From Anthopleura xanthogrammica (lineage: Eukaryota; Cnidaria; Anthozoa; Actiniaria; Actiniidae): a stretch of DNA of 64,000 bases. Every line of letters starts with the position of its first letter. Position 1 is the first letter of the stretch. Below the pieces are notes generated by a model. It saw only the letters and a program-made list of their open reading frames with translations. It searched no databases and was not told the origin of the DNA. The stretch is from assembly GCA_964019055.1 (NCBI GenBank), contig OZ025207.1, positions 11,312,090 to 11,376,089 on the forward strand, written 5' to 3'. Shown in pieces: positions 11,628-22,767 of this stretch. The position numbers and the translations under genes are program-made.

Positions 11628-12707
11628 GTTAGCCACACCAAAAACCTAAAAAGCTGAGAATCATGGGAAACATTTCATATCCAAGTATGAAAATAAAGCT
11701 TTTCTTATACAAACTGAAGCTTGAGGATGCTCTCAGGTGGTGAAACTTAAGTAATAAAAGATCTCATATCTTTAATCCTTTCTGGTCTCAGCTTTGTAGC
11801 TTTTCAAGTGACTTACTTTATTAAAATAAATATATAATCTAGAATAAGGTTCTGTTAAACGCGAAAATCTCCTAGGTCAATTTGTCTCGTGAAAAACTCC
11901 ATCGCATGTGACATGCGCAAATTCCGTTGCAATTTTCGTGCAGAAAAATGTACACGTTTCAGAAAGCTAGATATGGCTTCATTTTTGCTGCAGCAAAAAA
12001 TTGGAAGATACAAATATTGAGAAAGGCAAGTTGCATAAAAATTTGTCGCGCATAATAACCAAGGCCTTCATAGTTTATCAATAAAAAGTAAGACAAGAAT
12101 TAAGTAAATAAGTCTCCTAAATCGTAACAATACATTCAATAAGTGGATGTGTTTAGTTATAGCACAGTACTAATTGTAAATTGGCACTCGCAACATTATG
12201 ATCATTTCCCAGGAACCGCTATATAGAGGTCATTTACGTGAAGGAAGGATGACTCTACTTAGTGCTAGGGCTAAATCTTTTCTCTCTAGCGTTCTCATGG
12301 AAAAGGAAACCAAACTATGCCTTGTCACTTGCTTTAACGTAATCGTACCTTTATGTTAAATACCAATAATTACGCATGTTTACATCATTCTAAATATCTA
12401 CGAAAATGAAAAAGGTGAAGCAAGCTTTATTAAGTATCATAATAAAATGAAATCAGTAATCAAATCGTGTATGAGTATTCAGTGTCTCGAGATAGTGCCT
12501 TAGGGTATATGTATTCACTATGTTTCGGTCAATTACTCAGTGTTTTAGGTCTCATCAGCGGCGAGAATGGTCGGCTAGTCGTGCGTTAATACTCATTCCC
12601 TCGGTAAACACACTCGTCATCTTATCTTTTGGTCTGCGCCAAAAAGCAAGACAATGAAAGTGCTCACCGGTGAAAAATATCTTTGATGAAATAAAGCCGT
12701 GTTCTAT

Positions 12708-12930
12708 AAAGGCCGGTTTACACAGTACACCTTTTGCTTACAAAAGTTACATGGAATCTGCTTATGCGATGCTTACAACACGAATTGTGTCGTGTAAATA
12801 TACCCTACAACTTCCTACAATTTTTTCCTTGTCGTACACAACAGTTGTACTAAGTTGTAGGGTTGATTTACACGACTAAATTCATAGCGACAGTTGTAAG
12901 CAAAAGCTGTACCGTGTAAATCGGCCTTAA
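12708..12930. mobile_element. Foldback (MITE-like) element, complete copy
   Basis: The ends are inverted: AAGGCCGGTTTACACAGTAC at the left and GTACCGTGTAAATCGGCCTT at the right. Inner sequence also pairs (CTTTTGCTTACA with TGTAAGCAAAAG). It has no coding capacity. A near-identical copy is at 20583-20805. Confidence 0.75.
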
Positions 12931-13050
12931 AAATCTTATCATATACTTGGATTACTAGTTGACCTTTCTGTGTTTTGCAATTTTTCATAAAAAAGTTGTT
13001 TCCTTGTAAAGACTCGAACTTCCGTGCATGATTTACGCAAATGAGTGGTT

Positions 13051-13252
13051 TTTAATGCGCATGCTCAAAACCAATATTTGTCAGACACGAATTTTCAGTC
13101 GTTAATGCGAGGTGGGGTTAATGCGCATGCTCAAAACCAATATTTGTCAGACACGAGTTTTCAGTCGTTAATGCGGGGTGGGGTTAATGCGCATGCTCAA
13201 AACCAATATTTGTCAGACACGAATTTTCAGTCGTTAATGCGGGCTGGGGTGC
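13051..13252. repeat. 66-bp minisatellite, 3 units
   Basis: The unit begins TTAATGCGCATGCTCAAAAC and is 66 bp long, a multiple of three, so it stays open in one frame. That open frame has no other gene signal. The array has 6 units at the matching place after gene C and none after A. Confidence 0.9.
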
Positions 13253-13425
13253 GCATACCGAATTTGTAGTTGATTTGACCAAACCAAATGTTAGATATTC
13301 GAGTCGGCGAATAATGGCTTTCGTTATATGTAGTAAAGGTTATTGCAGTCCGTCTATCTCATCAAGTTAATCCACACAAGCATAAAACATTATTTTTATA
13401 TAAACACCACGTGACGAATAGCACC

Positions 13426-13745
13426 AATGCATGGGTGTCGTACTCTGCTAACGCGTCGCCTTTCACCACTGTGGTTCCAAAGGCTCGGGTCACTGGTTCG
13501 AGCCCTGCGGTCGCCACATGTGAATTGAGTTTGTCTGATGTCTTGTTCTCTCCTGTGCCACGAGGGTTTTCTCCGGGTACTCAGGTTTTCTCCCTCCGTA
13601 AAAATGAACATGTGAATGAGCGTTGTGTGCATAGAATACTGAATGTAGTGGTAGTGTGTGTGAGTGAAAAGTGTCCCCAATTAGTGCGAAAGGGTTAGAA
13701 CCACTAGACACTTAAATAAAGAGATTTATTCATTTCATTTTATTT
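13426..13745 (+). mobile_element. SINE-like element, copy 2
   Basis: Duplicate of the element at 5205-5528, with the same B-box-like motif and T-rich tail. Confidence 0.5.
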
Positions 13746-14322
13746 TATCTCCACAGTCTCGCAACCTCTTTGGCAATCGAATAATTATAACGACTAGCGG
13801 ATACTAGGTGGGTCTGAGTCCCAAAATATTGACGTTGGGAGACTGGAAGGTTGTAGCTCCTCTTTTTCTAGCTAAACGTTTTGGCGCTAAAAATTACACT
13901 CGGCTCCTAATTCGATCCGACCGCTCATCACCACTGGCCAATGTTTGCTTAGTATTCATATGGCATTTTACTTCATCTAAATAATTCACGACCATATAGT
14001 CTCGCCGATCACTTTAGTTTCCTCACCGCAATAATAATGGTATATTGTAGTATTTTTCAAAATATCCGGCTTCAGGAAGTGCAGTCAGTATTATGCTCAA
14101 ATCAACTGTTTCTTGGCACAAGCCCTTGGGCACAAGGGTTACACACAAAAAAAGATATCAAAAACAGAAACATTGATATGATAATTAACAAAAACAAAAC
14201 AAACATCTTGGCGCGCAAATTAAGCTAAGTGTGATCAAATGTATAGTAATAGTTTTTAAGTTATCTTACTTTTTGAAAACTCATGTTATTAATTATATAT
14301 TACATCTCTGACGTCTACTCAC

Positions 14323-14412
14323 CATTCCTGCACCTTCTTCAATGCTGCTGACGCTCATATTTGGTCCAAGGATGTACGTGAAAAAAAGCGCACACCACTA
14401 TTTACTGGTCAT
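14323..14412 (-). ncRNA. Candidate antisense exon upstream of gene C
   Basis: Same acceptor, 90-nt body and donor as at 6103-6192. It belongs to the duplicated block, so its conservation here reflects recent copying; the copy before E is the informative one. Confidence 0.35.
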
Positions 14413-14814
14413 CTGGGAGAAAAACAAAATCACATCAACATATTTAAATTAGTCGTACAAGCGCGCAATCTCATGCATCGGCGCAGTTCAGTTGAAATGA
14501 AATTCATGTGCGGAAATTCACATTATATAATCGCGCGCCAGAAGTTCATAGTCGGTTGTGGACTTGTGCGCGCGCTCTAAATATTTATTCCATCGTTCTT
14601 TTCCTCATTTACGTAACAAGAATAATAATATGAACCAAGTTTTTTTCCGTTTAAACAAAAATAAAATTGTCAATTTTGAATTCTATTTTTACCCTAAACT
14701 TCCTAAAAAAATGCGACGTTGAAAGAAATGTGAAAATGATGGTTATAATTTAATTGGATCCTTCGAGAAAAACATTTTCAGATCAATTTTGAAACAAACA
14801 AATTAACTGGAGCT

Positions 14815-14948
14815 ATGGCACGTGGAGAAGCCAAAATAATGTTCAAGCAAGCGGAAGATCTAGCCCTTAAATACAGCAAACTGCAGGCTGAAGGCATATT
14901 CAGACTTTGTAGTCAAGAGTAGCAGATCTTTGGAAAATTAGTTCGAAA
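14815..14948 (+). promoter_or_regulatory. Gene C promoter and 5' UTR
   Basis: TATA-like TTAAATA at 14867-14873, 82 nt before the ATG, within the conserved CTTAAATACAG. The E-box CACGTG follows TATGGCA as in gene B. Confidence 0.55.
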
Positions 14949-17900
14949 ATGAAGCTCGTGTTTCTTATTGCTGTGGTAATCGTTCAGAGCATGAACTATG
15001 CCTTCAGTGTTCCAGTGATGGATCTTGAGCCTATCGATTTGGTTGAACGAGGTTAGTTAATCCTCAGTTAGCTATTCTAACTTTTTAAAGAATCTATTTT
15101 TGTATAAATACAGAATGTTTTTTCTTTGTTTTTCACTAAACTTATATCATAGTAATGCGATATTCGCTGTGCGCTATATATTAAGCGAGTATCCCTTTTT
15201 GGAACAGTATCAAGGTCGGATCCCGCAGGGATGGATTGGGTAGCTCGCCAACTCCCTTTGGAAAGGGAAAAGTAATAAGAATAAAGGATAAGGTATAAAG
15301 GCTAAAAAGGCGCTATCTGATGCTTTTCTAGGTAAAAGCCACCTCCCTTAAAATCGTTCTAGATCCGCTAATGAGTATACGTACACCTATTTCAAAAACG
15401 GTTGTTAGAGTTAAAGTAGATTGTTCATTCCAGAACCGAAAGGAATTATTTGCATGTATATGCACCTAAACAGGAATAATGGAGATGTTTCAAATGGCTC
15501 GGTTCATTAAAAGCAACACTGGATATCCCAACATTAACCTCTGTGCACATAGAATAATGATAAGAAACGCCAGTCATTCCACCTATTCTTGGACATTCAA
15601 ATATCTAACATCGCTTGTCGCCTATTGCCTATTTTTTATTTGCTTTTGCTCCGACAACATTGTTTTTGAATTAGGTATATTTGCGCAACGAATAACATGA
15701 AGATATCAGCGCGTGCATCTCAGCCAGTACAAGCTAGTACACTCTCTTTTTGAATTTCCTCAGGCTGTACTGATAAGCGTGATGACTGCAACTGGATTAC
15801 TGATAATCACTACGATGTTTCAAAATACTGTTTGGCACACAGAAATGATGCCTTCATCAAAGACTGTCCAAAATACTGTGGATTCTGTGAGTAGAACCAA
15901 ATCCTGTCACTCTGTTTATTATAATTTTAATTAAAATCCTCAGTTCTAGTTTATTTGTCTCAACATTTTTACTAAATATGACTAAATATATATATTTTCC
16001 ATTCACCAGGTAAACAGCCAGCCCCGTCACGAGGTAGAATAACAAAAACTTAAGAGTAATATTTCATTTTTACCTTTTTTTTTAATTAATTTAATTCAAT
16101 TTAATTTAATTTTAATTGTTTTTCTTGTCCTAGCTTATTTTTTAAATTTGTTACTTTGATTTTATTGTGCAGTCCAGATTTTTCACGGACTTTCCTTTCC
16201 TTTTCTTCATACTTTGAGTCATACGAAATCAGCTTTCAACAAATGTGCAACGGCCATTTTCCATAATCTAAAAATGGATCATTTTTGCCGCAGTATGTGA
16301 AGACACACGTGATGACTGTTCGTGGATTGCTGAACATAACAAAGACGTAGTAGCCTACTGTGACAGACACAGGAATGACGCGTTCATCAAACAATGCCAA
16401 AGAACATGTGGATACTGTAAGTAGTTTAAAGGAGTTTTTTTGAATGTATAATGAATATTGCAATAGAAACAGGAATGTGGCATCTGTCCTGCAATGCGTT
16501 AGGACGTGCGGATTCTGTAAGTGAAACATCAAGGTTTACATTATTTATTAGCTCTAAGGCCAATCCAAACGTAATTTGATTCATGCGGCTCATGAGAAGT
16601 TCGAACTTGAATTGGGCCCAACAAGAAGTTAAAAGTTGTGAGTTAGAAATTTCAATCAGAAAAAAATTAATGTTTCTAAACTATGTTTTTTACAGGCGAA
16701 GTCCCTGCGCCACCAATAGTAATAAGTAAGTAATAATGTGCCTTAGCAATTTATATCTATCAATATATTTGTAGAATAATGATAAGAAACACTAGTCATT
16801 CTACCTATTCTAAGACATTCAAATATCTCCTATCGCTTGTCGCCTATATCCTATTTTTTTATTTGATTTTGCTCCGAGAACATTATTTTTGAATTAGGTA
16901 TATTTGCGCAACGAATAACATGAAGATATCAGCGCGTGCATCTCAGCCAGTACAAGCTAGTACACTCTCTTTTTGAATTTCCTCAGGCTGTACTGATAAG
17001 CGTGATGACTGCAACTGGATTACTGATAATCACTACGATGTTTCAAAATACTGTTTGGCACACAGAAATGATGCCTTCATCAAGGACTGTCCAAAATACT
17101 GTGGATTCTGTAAGTAGCCTGATTTCCAGCAACCACGTTTAATAATCTAGTCTAATTACACTAAGTCAATAGCTTTGATCCAAGTTTACTCAGTTAGAAT
17201 TCAGTTACAATTTTCTTGTAAAAATATGCGCATGTGAGCATCTCCCATTAATACTATTCAGTAGTTTGTATGGGTTACTCCTATTGTATCTCTATATTTA
17301 CATCTACATTTATGAACACGCAAAATAGAGTGACGTAACGCAAGTATAGTACGTGACGTAACGCTAGTATAGGTGACGTAACGCTATTTCTAATCAAGTT
17401 GCGTGGTTATTTAGCAATTATTCACTGACGTCGAAGTGATCATCGGTGAATATTTAGTATCATTACACAGGTGATTATTCGAAAACATCGATTTAATTCT
17501 AAAATGGAAATATGTTTTGTATTTTGAAAGAGGCTCGTATCAACAAACGAAGTGCGCGCAATCCTACATCGGCCTGTAGGTAATTATAGAGAATTATAAC
17601 CCAAGTTCTTGACAAATCAGCGTGCGCAATTTTCTATAATCACCTGGGAGAGAAATATTTCTACACCTGGTTAATCATACCAAAGTTCTTTAAATGTTAA
17701 TATCTATAATAATCATATATATATATTTTTTTAACTTTTTTGCAGGTAAACCTCCTACGCCGCCAGAACTTTTCGGTAGTAAACAGTGATATCAACTATT
17801 AATTTTTTTTTCTCAAAGAAATTTGTGTTAAGATATATAATTCTTCTTTTATCGGTTCTGGTTCCGGAATGCATGTTCGCCGAGAAACAAAAAACTCAGG

Positions 17901-19515
17901 GCAATTGAGTCTAGTTTCATTTTATCATGTTTAAATTATCTTTTATTGTATCATTAGTCGATCAGGAAACATTAGCATTTAAGTTGAAAAGAGGTTCCTG
18001 CGCATCTTGATGAGCAATGCAATTCTCATTCTATAAGTATTTTCATACTGCACACGATGATGTGCATCGTGATATCAGCTGCTTCAAGACATATTTAATG
18101 TCAAGTGATATGATTCTCATCTTATATTGATCGAATGTCAGTACTCTCTTACTGCGCACGATGATGTGCATCGTGATATCAGCTGATTCAAGACATATTT
18201 AATGTCAAGTGATATGATTCTCATCTTATATTGATAGAATGTCAGTACTCTCTTACTGCGCAAGATGCGCATATCATAATATCAGCTAATTCAAAGCATA
18301 ATTAAGATCTAACGATGTGATTTTTATCCTATATTGACAGAATGTAAAGACAAACATGATGTCTGTTCATGGATTGTTGAACATATCAAAGACGTAGCAG
18401 CCTACTGTCACAAGTACAGGCATTTCGGGTTCATCACAGAATGTCCAAGAACATGTGGAGTCTGTAAGTAGTTTTGCGGCACTGCGCGCCAGAAAAGTTA
18501 TGCAAAACGCACTATCCAACTATAACAATATATATATATTTTATTGTTTTTAGGTAAACCTCCAGCACCACCAAGAGGTAAGTAAATTTAAACGGTGATT
18601 GAAAAACAGATAAGAATAAGAGTTTTGCTACTATAACTTAAATGTTTCGAAGAAACTCTTATGTGGGAACCCTGTGCCAAAGATTCGAGGGTGGCTTAAG
18701 AAAAAATCGATCGGCCAAATGTCGGTTGAAGCGCAATCAGAATATACCGTTAATCTTCCATTAAAGTTCGATGAACAAAGCGTAGTGTAAAGAAAAAGCC
18801 TATTTTATTCAAACTAATTCAAGAGGCGCCTTCACATTGCTTTTACTTTTACCCCGTTTAGCTGCGCCACTGCTGTACTTTGCAGTGATGATTAGCGATA
18901 ACAAGGTTTTTTTTATAATAAAAACAACCAGACCGATAATATTTTCTATTTGCAGTATGCGAAGATACTCGTAGCGACTGTGATACGATAAATCATATCG
19001 GGGAGCCGAAAGCGTCGTACTGCGCCAGAAACAGAAACGATGCAGCTGTCAGGGAGTGCGCTAAGACTTGTGGATTCTGTAAGTAGGTCTTAACTGTCTA
19101 AATTTCATCATTTATGTGCAGTGTCTTCGACGCTAATATTCACTCATACAAATAAATTTTCTTTTGAGAATTGGCAATAATGTTTTAAAGATATTTTATC
19201 TAGGAATTTTCTAAAATAAATCCTGGTTCACATATAAAGTAAGGATGATGCTGTGTACATCACATGCGCTTGTTTACGTATACATGAATTTAGTTTCGCG
19301 CAACAGTAAAGAGCTAGAACTTGGTTCTACATTTGCAACGTTGTACGCAAGGCTGCACAGTTGGGCACATTGTGGTTGTGCGCATTGTGGTTGTGCGCAT
19401 TGTGGTTGTGCGCATTGTGGTTGTGCGCAACCAACATTGGCATTCTGTGGGCCTCAAGTATTTAATAAATGTTTCATGTCTTAACTAATCGAAATTCTAT
19501 TCTTCCACAGGTTGA
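14949..19515 (+). CDS. Gene C: secreted protein with 5 ShKT domains (about 277 aa)
   Basis: Exons: signal 14949-15051; ShKT 15764-15886; linker 16010-16033; ShKT 16294-16416; linker 16696-16725; ShKT 16987-17109; linker 17746-17778 (the donor could be 3 nt earlier, same phase); ShKT 18341-18463; linker 18554-18577; ShKT 18956-19078; terminal 19511-19515. Total 834 nt, in frame. The exons at 15764 and 16987 are near-identical copies of one ShKT type beginning CTDKRDDC. The domain at 18341 is divergent (HKYRHFGF region) and differs from its D counterpart only by amino-acid-changing substitutions. The signal peptide matches B apart from Leu for Pro at residue 3. It is probably a secreted disulfide-rich protein of unknown function. 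Confidence 0.85.
16456..16516 (+). pseudogene. Truncated ShKT exon remnant in gene C
   Basis: The same 61-nt 3' half-exon and junction as at 8909-8969 in gene B, with a few extra substitutions. It has no usable acceptor in the ShKT frame. Confidence 0.8.
17331..17383 (+). promoter_or_regulatory. Triplet of CRE-like sites in gene C intron
   Basis: TGACGTAACG occurs three times at 17331, 17354 and 17374 (spacing 23 and 20 bp). TGACGTAA is a CRE/ATF-type core. The same triplet is at 25339, 25362 and 25382 in gene D. An intronic enhancer is possible but unproven. Confidence 0.35.
18060..18345 (+). repeat. About 103-bp tandem repeat ending at the ShKT acceptor, gene C
   Basis: AATGTCAGTACTCTC recurs at intervals of 103-104 bp (GT of the motif at 18137, 18241, then the true exon at 18344). 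Each unit carries a copy of the 3' splice region and the first bases of the ShKT exon. Homologous arrays are in D and E. Confidence 0.8.
19371..19435. repeat. 15-bp minisatellite, gene C last intron (about 4 units)
   Basis: Same unit and place as the arrays in A, B and D. Confidence 0.9.
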
Positions 19516-19613
19516 AACGCAAAATCCTGGCTACCAGACGTTCAGCTTGAACTTAGTTTTGTTAAACCGCTTGCTCTTTGCTTCATAATACAATATATAT
19601 ACTTATAAATTTC

Positions 19614-19619
19614 AATAAA
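19614..19619 (+). terminator. Gene C polyadenylation signal
   Basis: AATAAA, about 100 nt after the stop. The upstream signal present in A and B is AATACA here. A 149-bp palindrome begins 12 bp downstream. Confidence 0.65.
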
Positions 19620-19631
19620 GTTAGCCACACC

Positions 19632-19780
19632 AAAAACCTAAAAAGCTGAGAATCATGGGAAACATTTCATATCCAAGTATGAAAATAAAACTTTTTTTAT
19701 ACAAACTTTGTATAAAAAAAGTTTTATTTTCATACTTGGATATGAAATGTTTCCCATGATTCTCAGCTTTTTAGGTTTTT
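19632..19780. repeat. Perfect 74-bp inverted repeat with 1-nt spacer
   Basis: The left arm 19632-19705 and right arm 19707-19780 are exact reverse complements around C19706. A, B and D have only the left arm, followed directly by GATGAAGCTTGAGG or a close variant, so the right arm was added in the C unit. Confidence 0.95.
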
Positions 19781-20582
19781 GATGAAGCTTGAGGATGCTC
19801 ACAGGAGGTGAAACTTAACTAGTAAAAGATCTCATATCTTTAATCCTTTCTGGTCTCAGCTTTGTAGCTTTTCATGTGACTTACTTTATTAAAATAAGTA
19901 TATAATCTAGGATAAGGTTCTGTTAAACGCGAAAATCTCCTGGGTCAATTTGTCTCGTGAAAAAATAAAAATGTACACGGTTCAGAAAGCTAGATATGGC
20001 TTCAATACATTCAATAAGTGGATGTGTTTAGTTATAGCACAGTACTAATTGTAAATTGACACTCGCAACATTATGATCATTTCCAAGGAACCGCTATATA
20101 GAGGTCATTTACGTGAAGGAAGGATGACTCTACTTAGTGCTAGGGCTAAATCTTTTCTCTCTAGCGTTCTCATGGAAAAGGAAACCAAACTATGCCTTGT
20201 CACTTGCTTTAACGTAATCGTACCTTTATGTTAAATACCAATAATTACGCATGTTTACATCATTCTAAATATCTACGAAAATGAAAAAGGTGAAGCAAGC
20301 TTTATTAAGTATCATAATAAAATGAAATCAGTAATCAAATCGTGTATGAGTATTCAGTGTCTCGAGATAGTGCCTTAGGGTATATGTATTCACGATGTTT
20401 CGGTCAATTACTCAGTGTTTTAGGTCTCATCAGCGGCGAGAATGGTCGGCTAGTCGTGCGTTAATACTCATTCCCTCGGTAAACACACTCGTCATCTTAT
20501 CTTTTGGTCTGCGCCAAAAAGCAAGACAATGAAAGTGCTCACCGGTGAAAAATATCTTTGATGAAATAAAGCCGTGTTCTAT

Positions 20583-20805
20583 AAAGGCCGGTTTACACAG
20601 TACACCTTTTGCTTACAAAAGTTACATGGAATCTGCTTATGCGATGCTTACAACACGAATTGTGTCGTGTAAATATACCCTACAACTTCCTACAATTTTT
20701 TCCTTGTCGTACACAACAGTTGTACTAAGTTGTAGGGTTGATTTACACGACTAAATTCATAGCGACAGTTGTAAGCAAAAGCTGTACCGTGTAAATCGGC
20801 CTTAA
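20583..20805. mobile_element. Foldback (MITE-like) element, second complete copy
   Basis: Near-identical to 12708-12930, with the same inverted ends. Carried by the segmental duplication. Confidence 0.75.
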
Positions 20806-20928
20806 AATGTTTTATCATATACTTGGATTACTAGTTGACCTTTCTGTGTTTTGCAATTTTTCATAAAAAAGTTGTTTCCTTGTAAAGACTCGAACTTCCG
20901 TGCATGATTTACGCAAATGAGTGGTTAT

Positions 20929-21330
20929 TAATGCGCATGCTCAAAACCAATATTTGTCAGACACGAGTTTTCAGTCGTTAATGCGGGCTGGGGTTAATGC
21001 GCATGCTCAAAACCAATATTTGTCAGACACGAGTTTTCAGTCGTTAATGCGGGCTGGGGTTAATGCGCATGCTCAAAACCAATATTTGTCAGACACGAGT
21101 TTTCAGTCGTTAATGCGGGCTGGGGTTAATGCGCATGCTCAAAACCAATATTTGTCAGACACGAGTTTTCAGTCGTTAATGCGGGCTGGGGTTAATGCGC
21201 ATGCTCAAAACCAATATTTGTCAGACACGAGTTTTCAGTCGTTAATGCGGGCTGGGGTTAATGCGCATGCTCCAAACCAATATTTGTCAGACACGAGTTT
21301 TCAGTCGTTAATGCGAGGTGGGGTTGATGC
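20929..21330. repeat. 66-bp minisatellite, 6 units
   Basis: Six copies of the unit seen at 13051-13252, several identical. The 175-codon open frame across it reflects the 66-bp period and has no start context or homology I recognise. Confidence 0.9.
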
Positions 21331-21496
21331 ACATACCGAATTTGTAGTTGATTTGACCAAACCAAATGTTAGATATTCGAGTCGGCGAATAATGGCTTTC
21401 GTTATATGTAGTAAAGGTTATTGCAGTCCGTCTATCTCATCAAGTTAATCCACACAAGCATAAAACATTTTATATAAACACCACGTGACGAATAGT

Positions 21497-21712
21497 GCAT
21501 GTGTGGCGTACTTTTCTAACGCGTCGCCTTTCACCACTGTGGTTCCAAAGGCTCGGGTCACTGGTTCGAGCCCTGCGGTCGCCACATGTGAATTGAGTTT
21601 GTCTGATGTGTTGTTTTCTCCTGTGCTATGAAGTTTTTTTCCAGGTACTCAGGTTTCCTCCCCCCGTAAACATCAACATGTGATTGAGCGTTGTGTGCAT
21701 AGAATACTGAAA
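21497..21712 (+). mobile_element. SINE-like element, copy 3, truncated
   Basis: The head and core match copies 1 and 2. The T-rich tail and about 200 bp of flank are deleted; the sequence jumps from AGAATACTGA to AAAAAATTACACTCGG. Confidence 0.5.
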
Positions 21713-22145
21713 AAAATTACACTCGGCTCCTAATTCGATCCGACCGCTCATCACCACTGGCCAATGTTTCCTTAGTATTCTTATGGTATTTTGCTTCATC
21801 TAAATAATTTACGACCATGCAGTCTCGCCGATCACTTTAGTTTCCTCACCGCAATAATAATGGTATATTGTAGTATTTTTCAAAATATCCGGCTTCAGGA
21901 AGTGCAGTCAGTATTATGCTCAAATCAACTGTTTCTTGGCACAAGCCCTTGGGCACAAGGGTTGCACACAAAAAAAGATATCAAAAACAGAAACATTGAT
22001 ATGATAATTAACAAAAACAAAACAAACATGTTGGCGCGCAAATTAAGCTAAGTGTGATCAAATGTATAGTAATAGTTTTTAAGTTATCTTACTTTTTTTA
22101 AACTCATGTTATTAATTATATATTACATCTCTGACGTCTACTCAC

Positions 22146-22235
22146 CATTCCTGCACCTTCTTCAATGCTGCTGACGCTCATATTTGGTCCAAGGATGTAC
22201 GTGAAAAAAAGCGCACACCACTATTTACTGGTCAT
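22146..22235 (-). ncRNA. Candidate antisense exon upstream of gene D
   Basis: Same 90-nt unit and splice sites as at 6103-6192. Confidence 0.35.
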
Positions 22236-22639
22236 CTGGGAGAAAAACAAAATCACATCAACATATTTAAATTAGTCGTACAAGCGCGCAATCTCATGCA
22301 TCGGCGCAGTTCAGTTGAAATGAAATTCATGTGCGGAAATTCACATTATATAATCGCGCGCCAGAAGTTCATAGTCGGTTGTGGACTTTTGCGCGCGCTC
22401 TAAATATTTATTCCATCGTCCTTTTCCTCATTTACGTAACAAGAATAATAATATGAACCAAGTTTTTTTCCGTTTAAAAATAAAATTGTCAATTTTGAAT
22501 TCTATTTTTACCCTAAACTTCCTAAAAAAATGCGACGTTGAAAGAAATGTGAAAATGATGGTTATAATTTAATTGGATCCTTCGAGAAAAACATTTTCAG
22601 ATCAATTTTGAAACAAACAAATTAACTGGAGCTATGGCA

Positions 22640-22767
22640 CGTGGAGAAGCCAAAATAATGTTCAAGCAAGCGGAAGATCTAGCCCTTAAATACAGCAAAC
22701 TGCAGGCTGAAGGCATATTCAGACTTTGTAGTCAAGAGTAGCAGATCTTTGGAAAATTAGTTCGAAA
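22640..22767 (+). promoter_or_regulatory. Gene D promoter and 5' UTR
   Basis: TATA-like TTAAATA at 22686-22692, 82 nt before the ATG, in the same context as genes B and C. Confidence 0.55.

Larger units (their letters stand above)
11640..14815. other. Gene B-C intergenic spacer
   Basis: Homologous to 4141-6600, with an extra block at about 11896-12130. It holds a foldback element, a 66-bp minisatellite, a SINE-like copy and an antisense exon candidate, listed separately. No + strand gene is supported. Confidence 0.8.
19781..22640. other. Gene C-D intergenic spacer
   Basis: Homologous to 4141-6600 and 11640-14815, with a shorter SINE-like copy and a longer 66-bp minisatellite. No + strand gene is supported. 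Confidence 0.8.

Noticed and set aside
20921..21448. 175-codon open frame with a 22-residue repeat
   Set aside because: Created by the 66-bp minisatellite; unit number varies between paralogous spacers and there is no start context, splice context or recognised domain.
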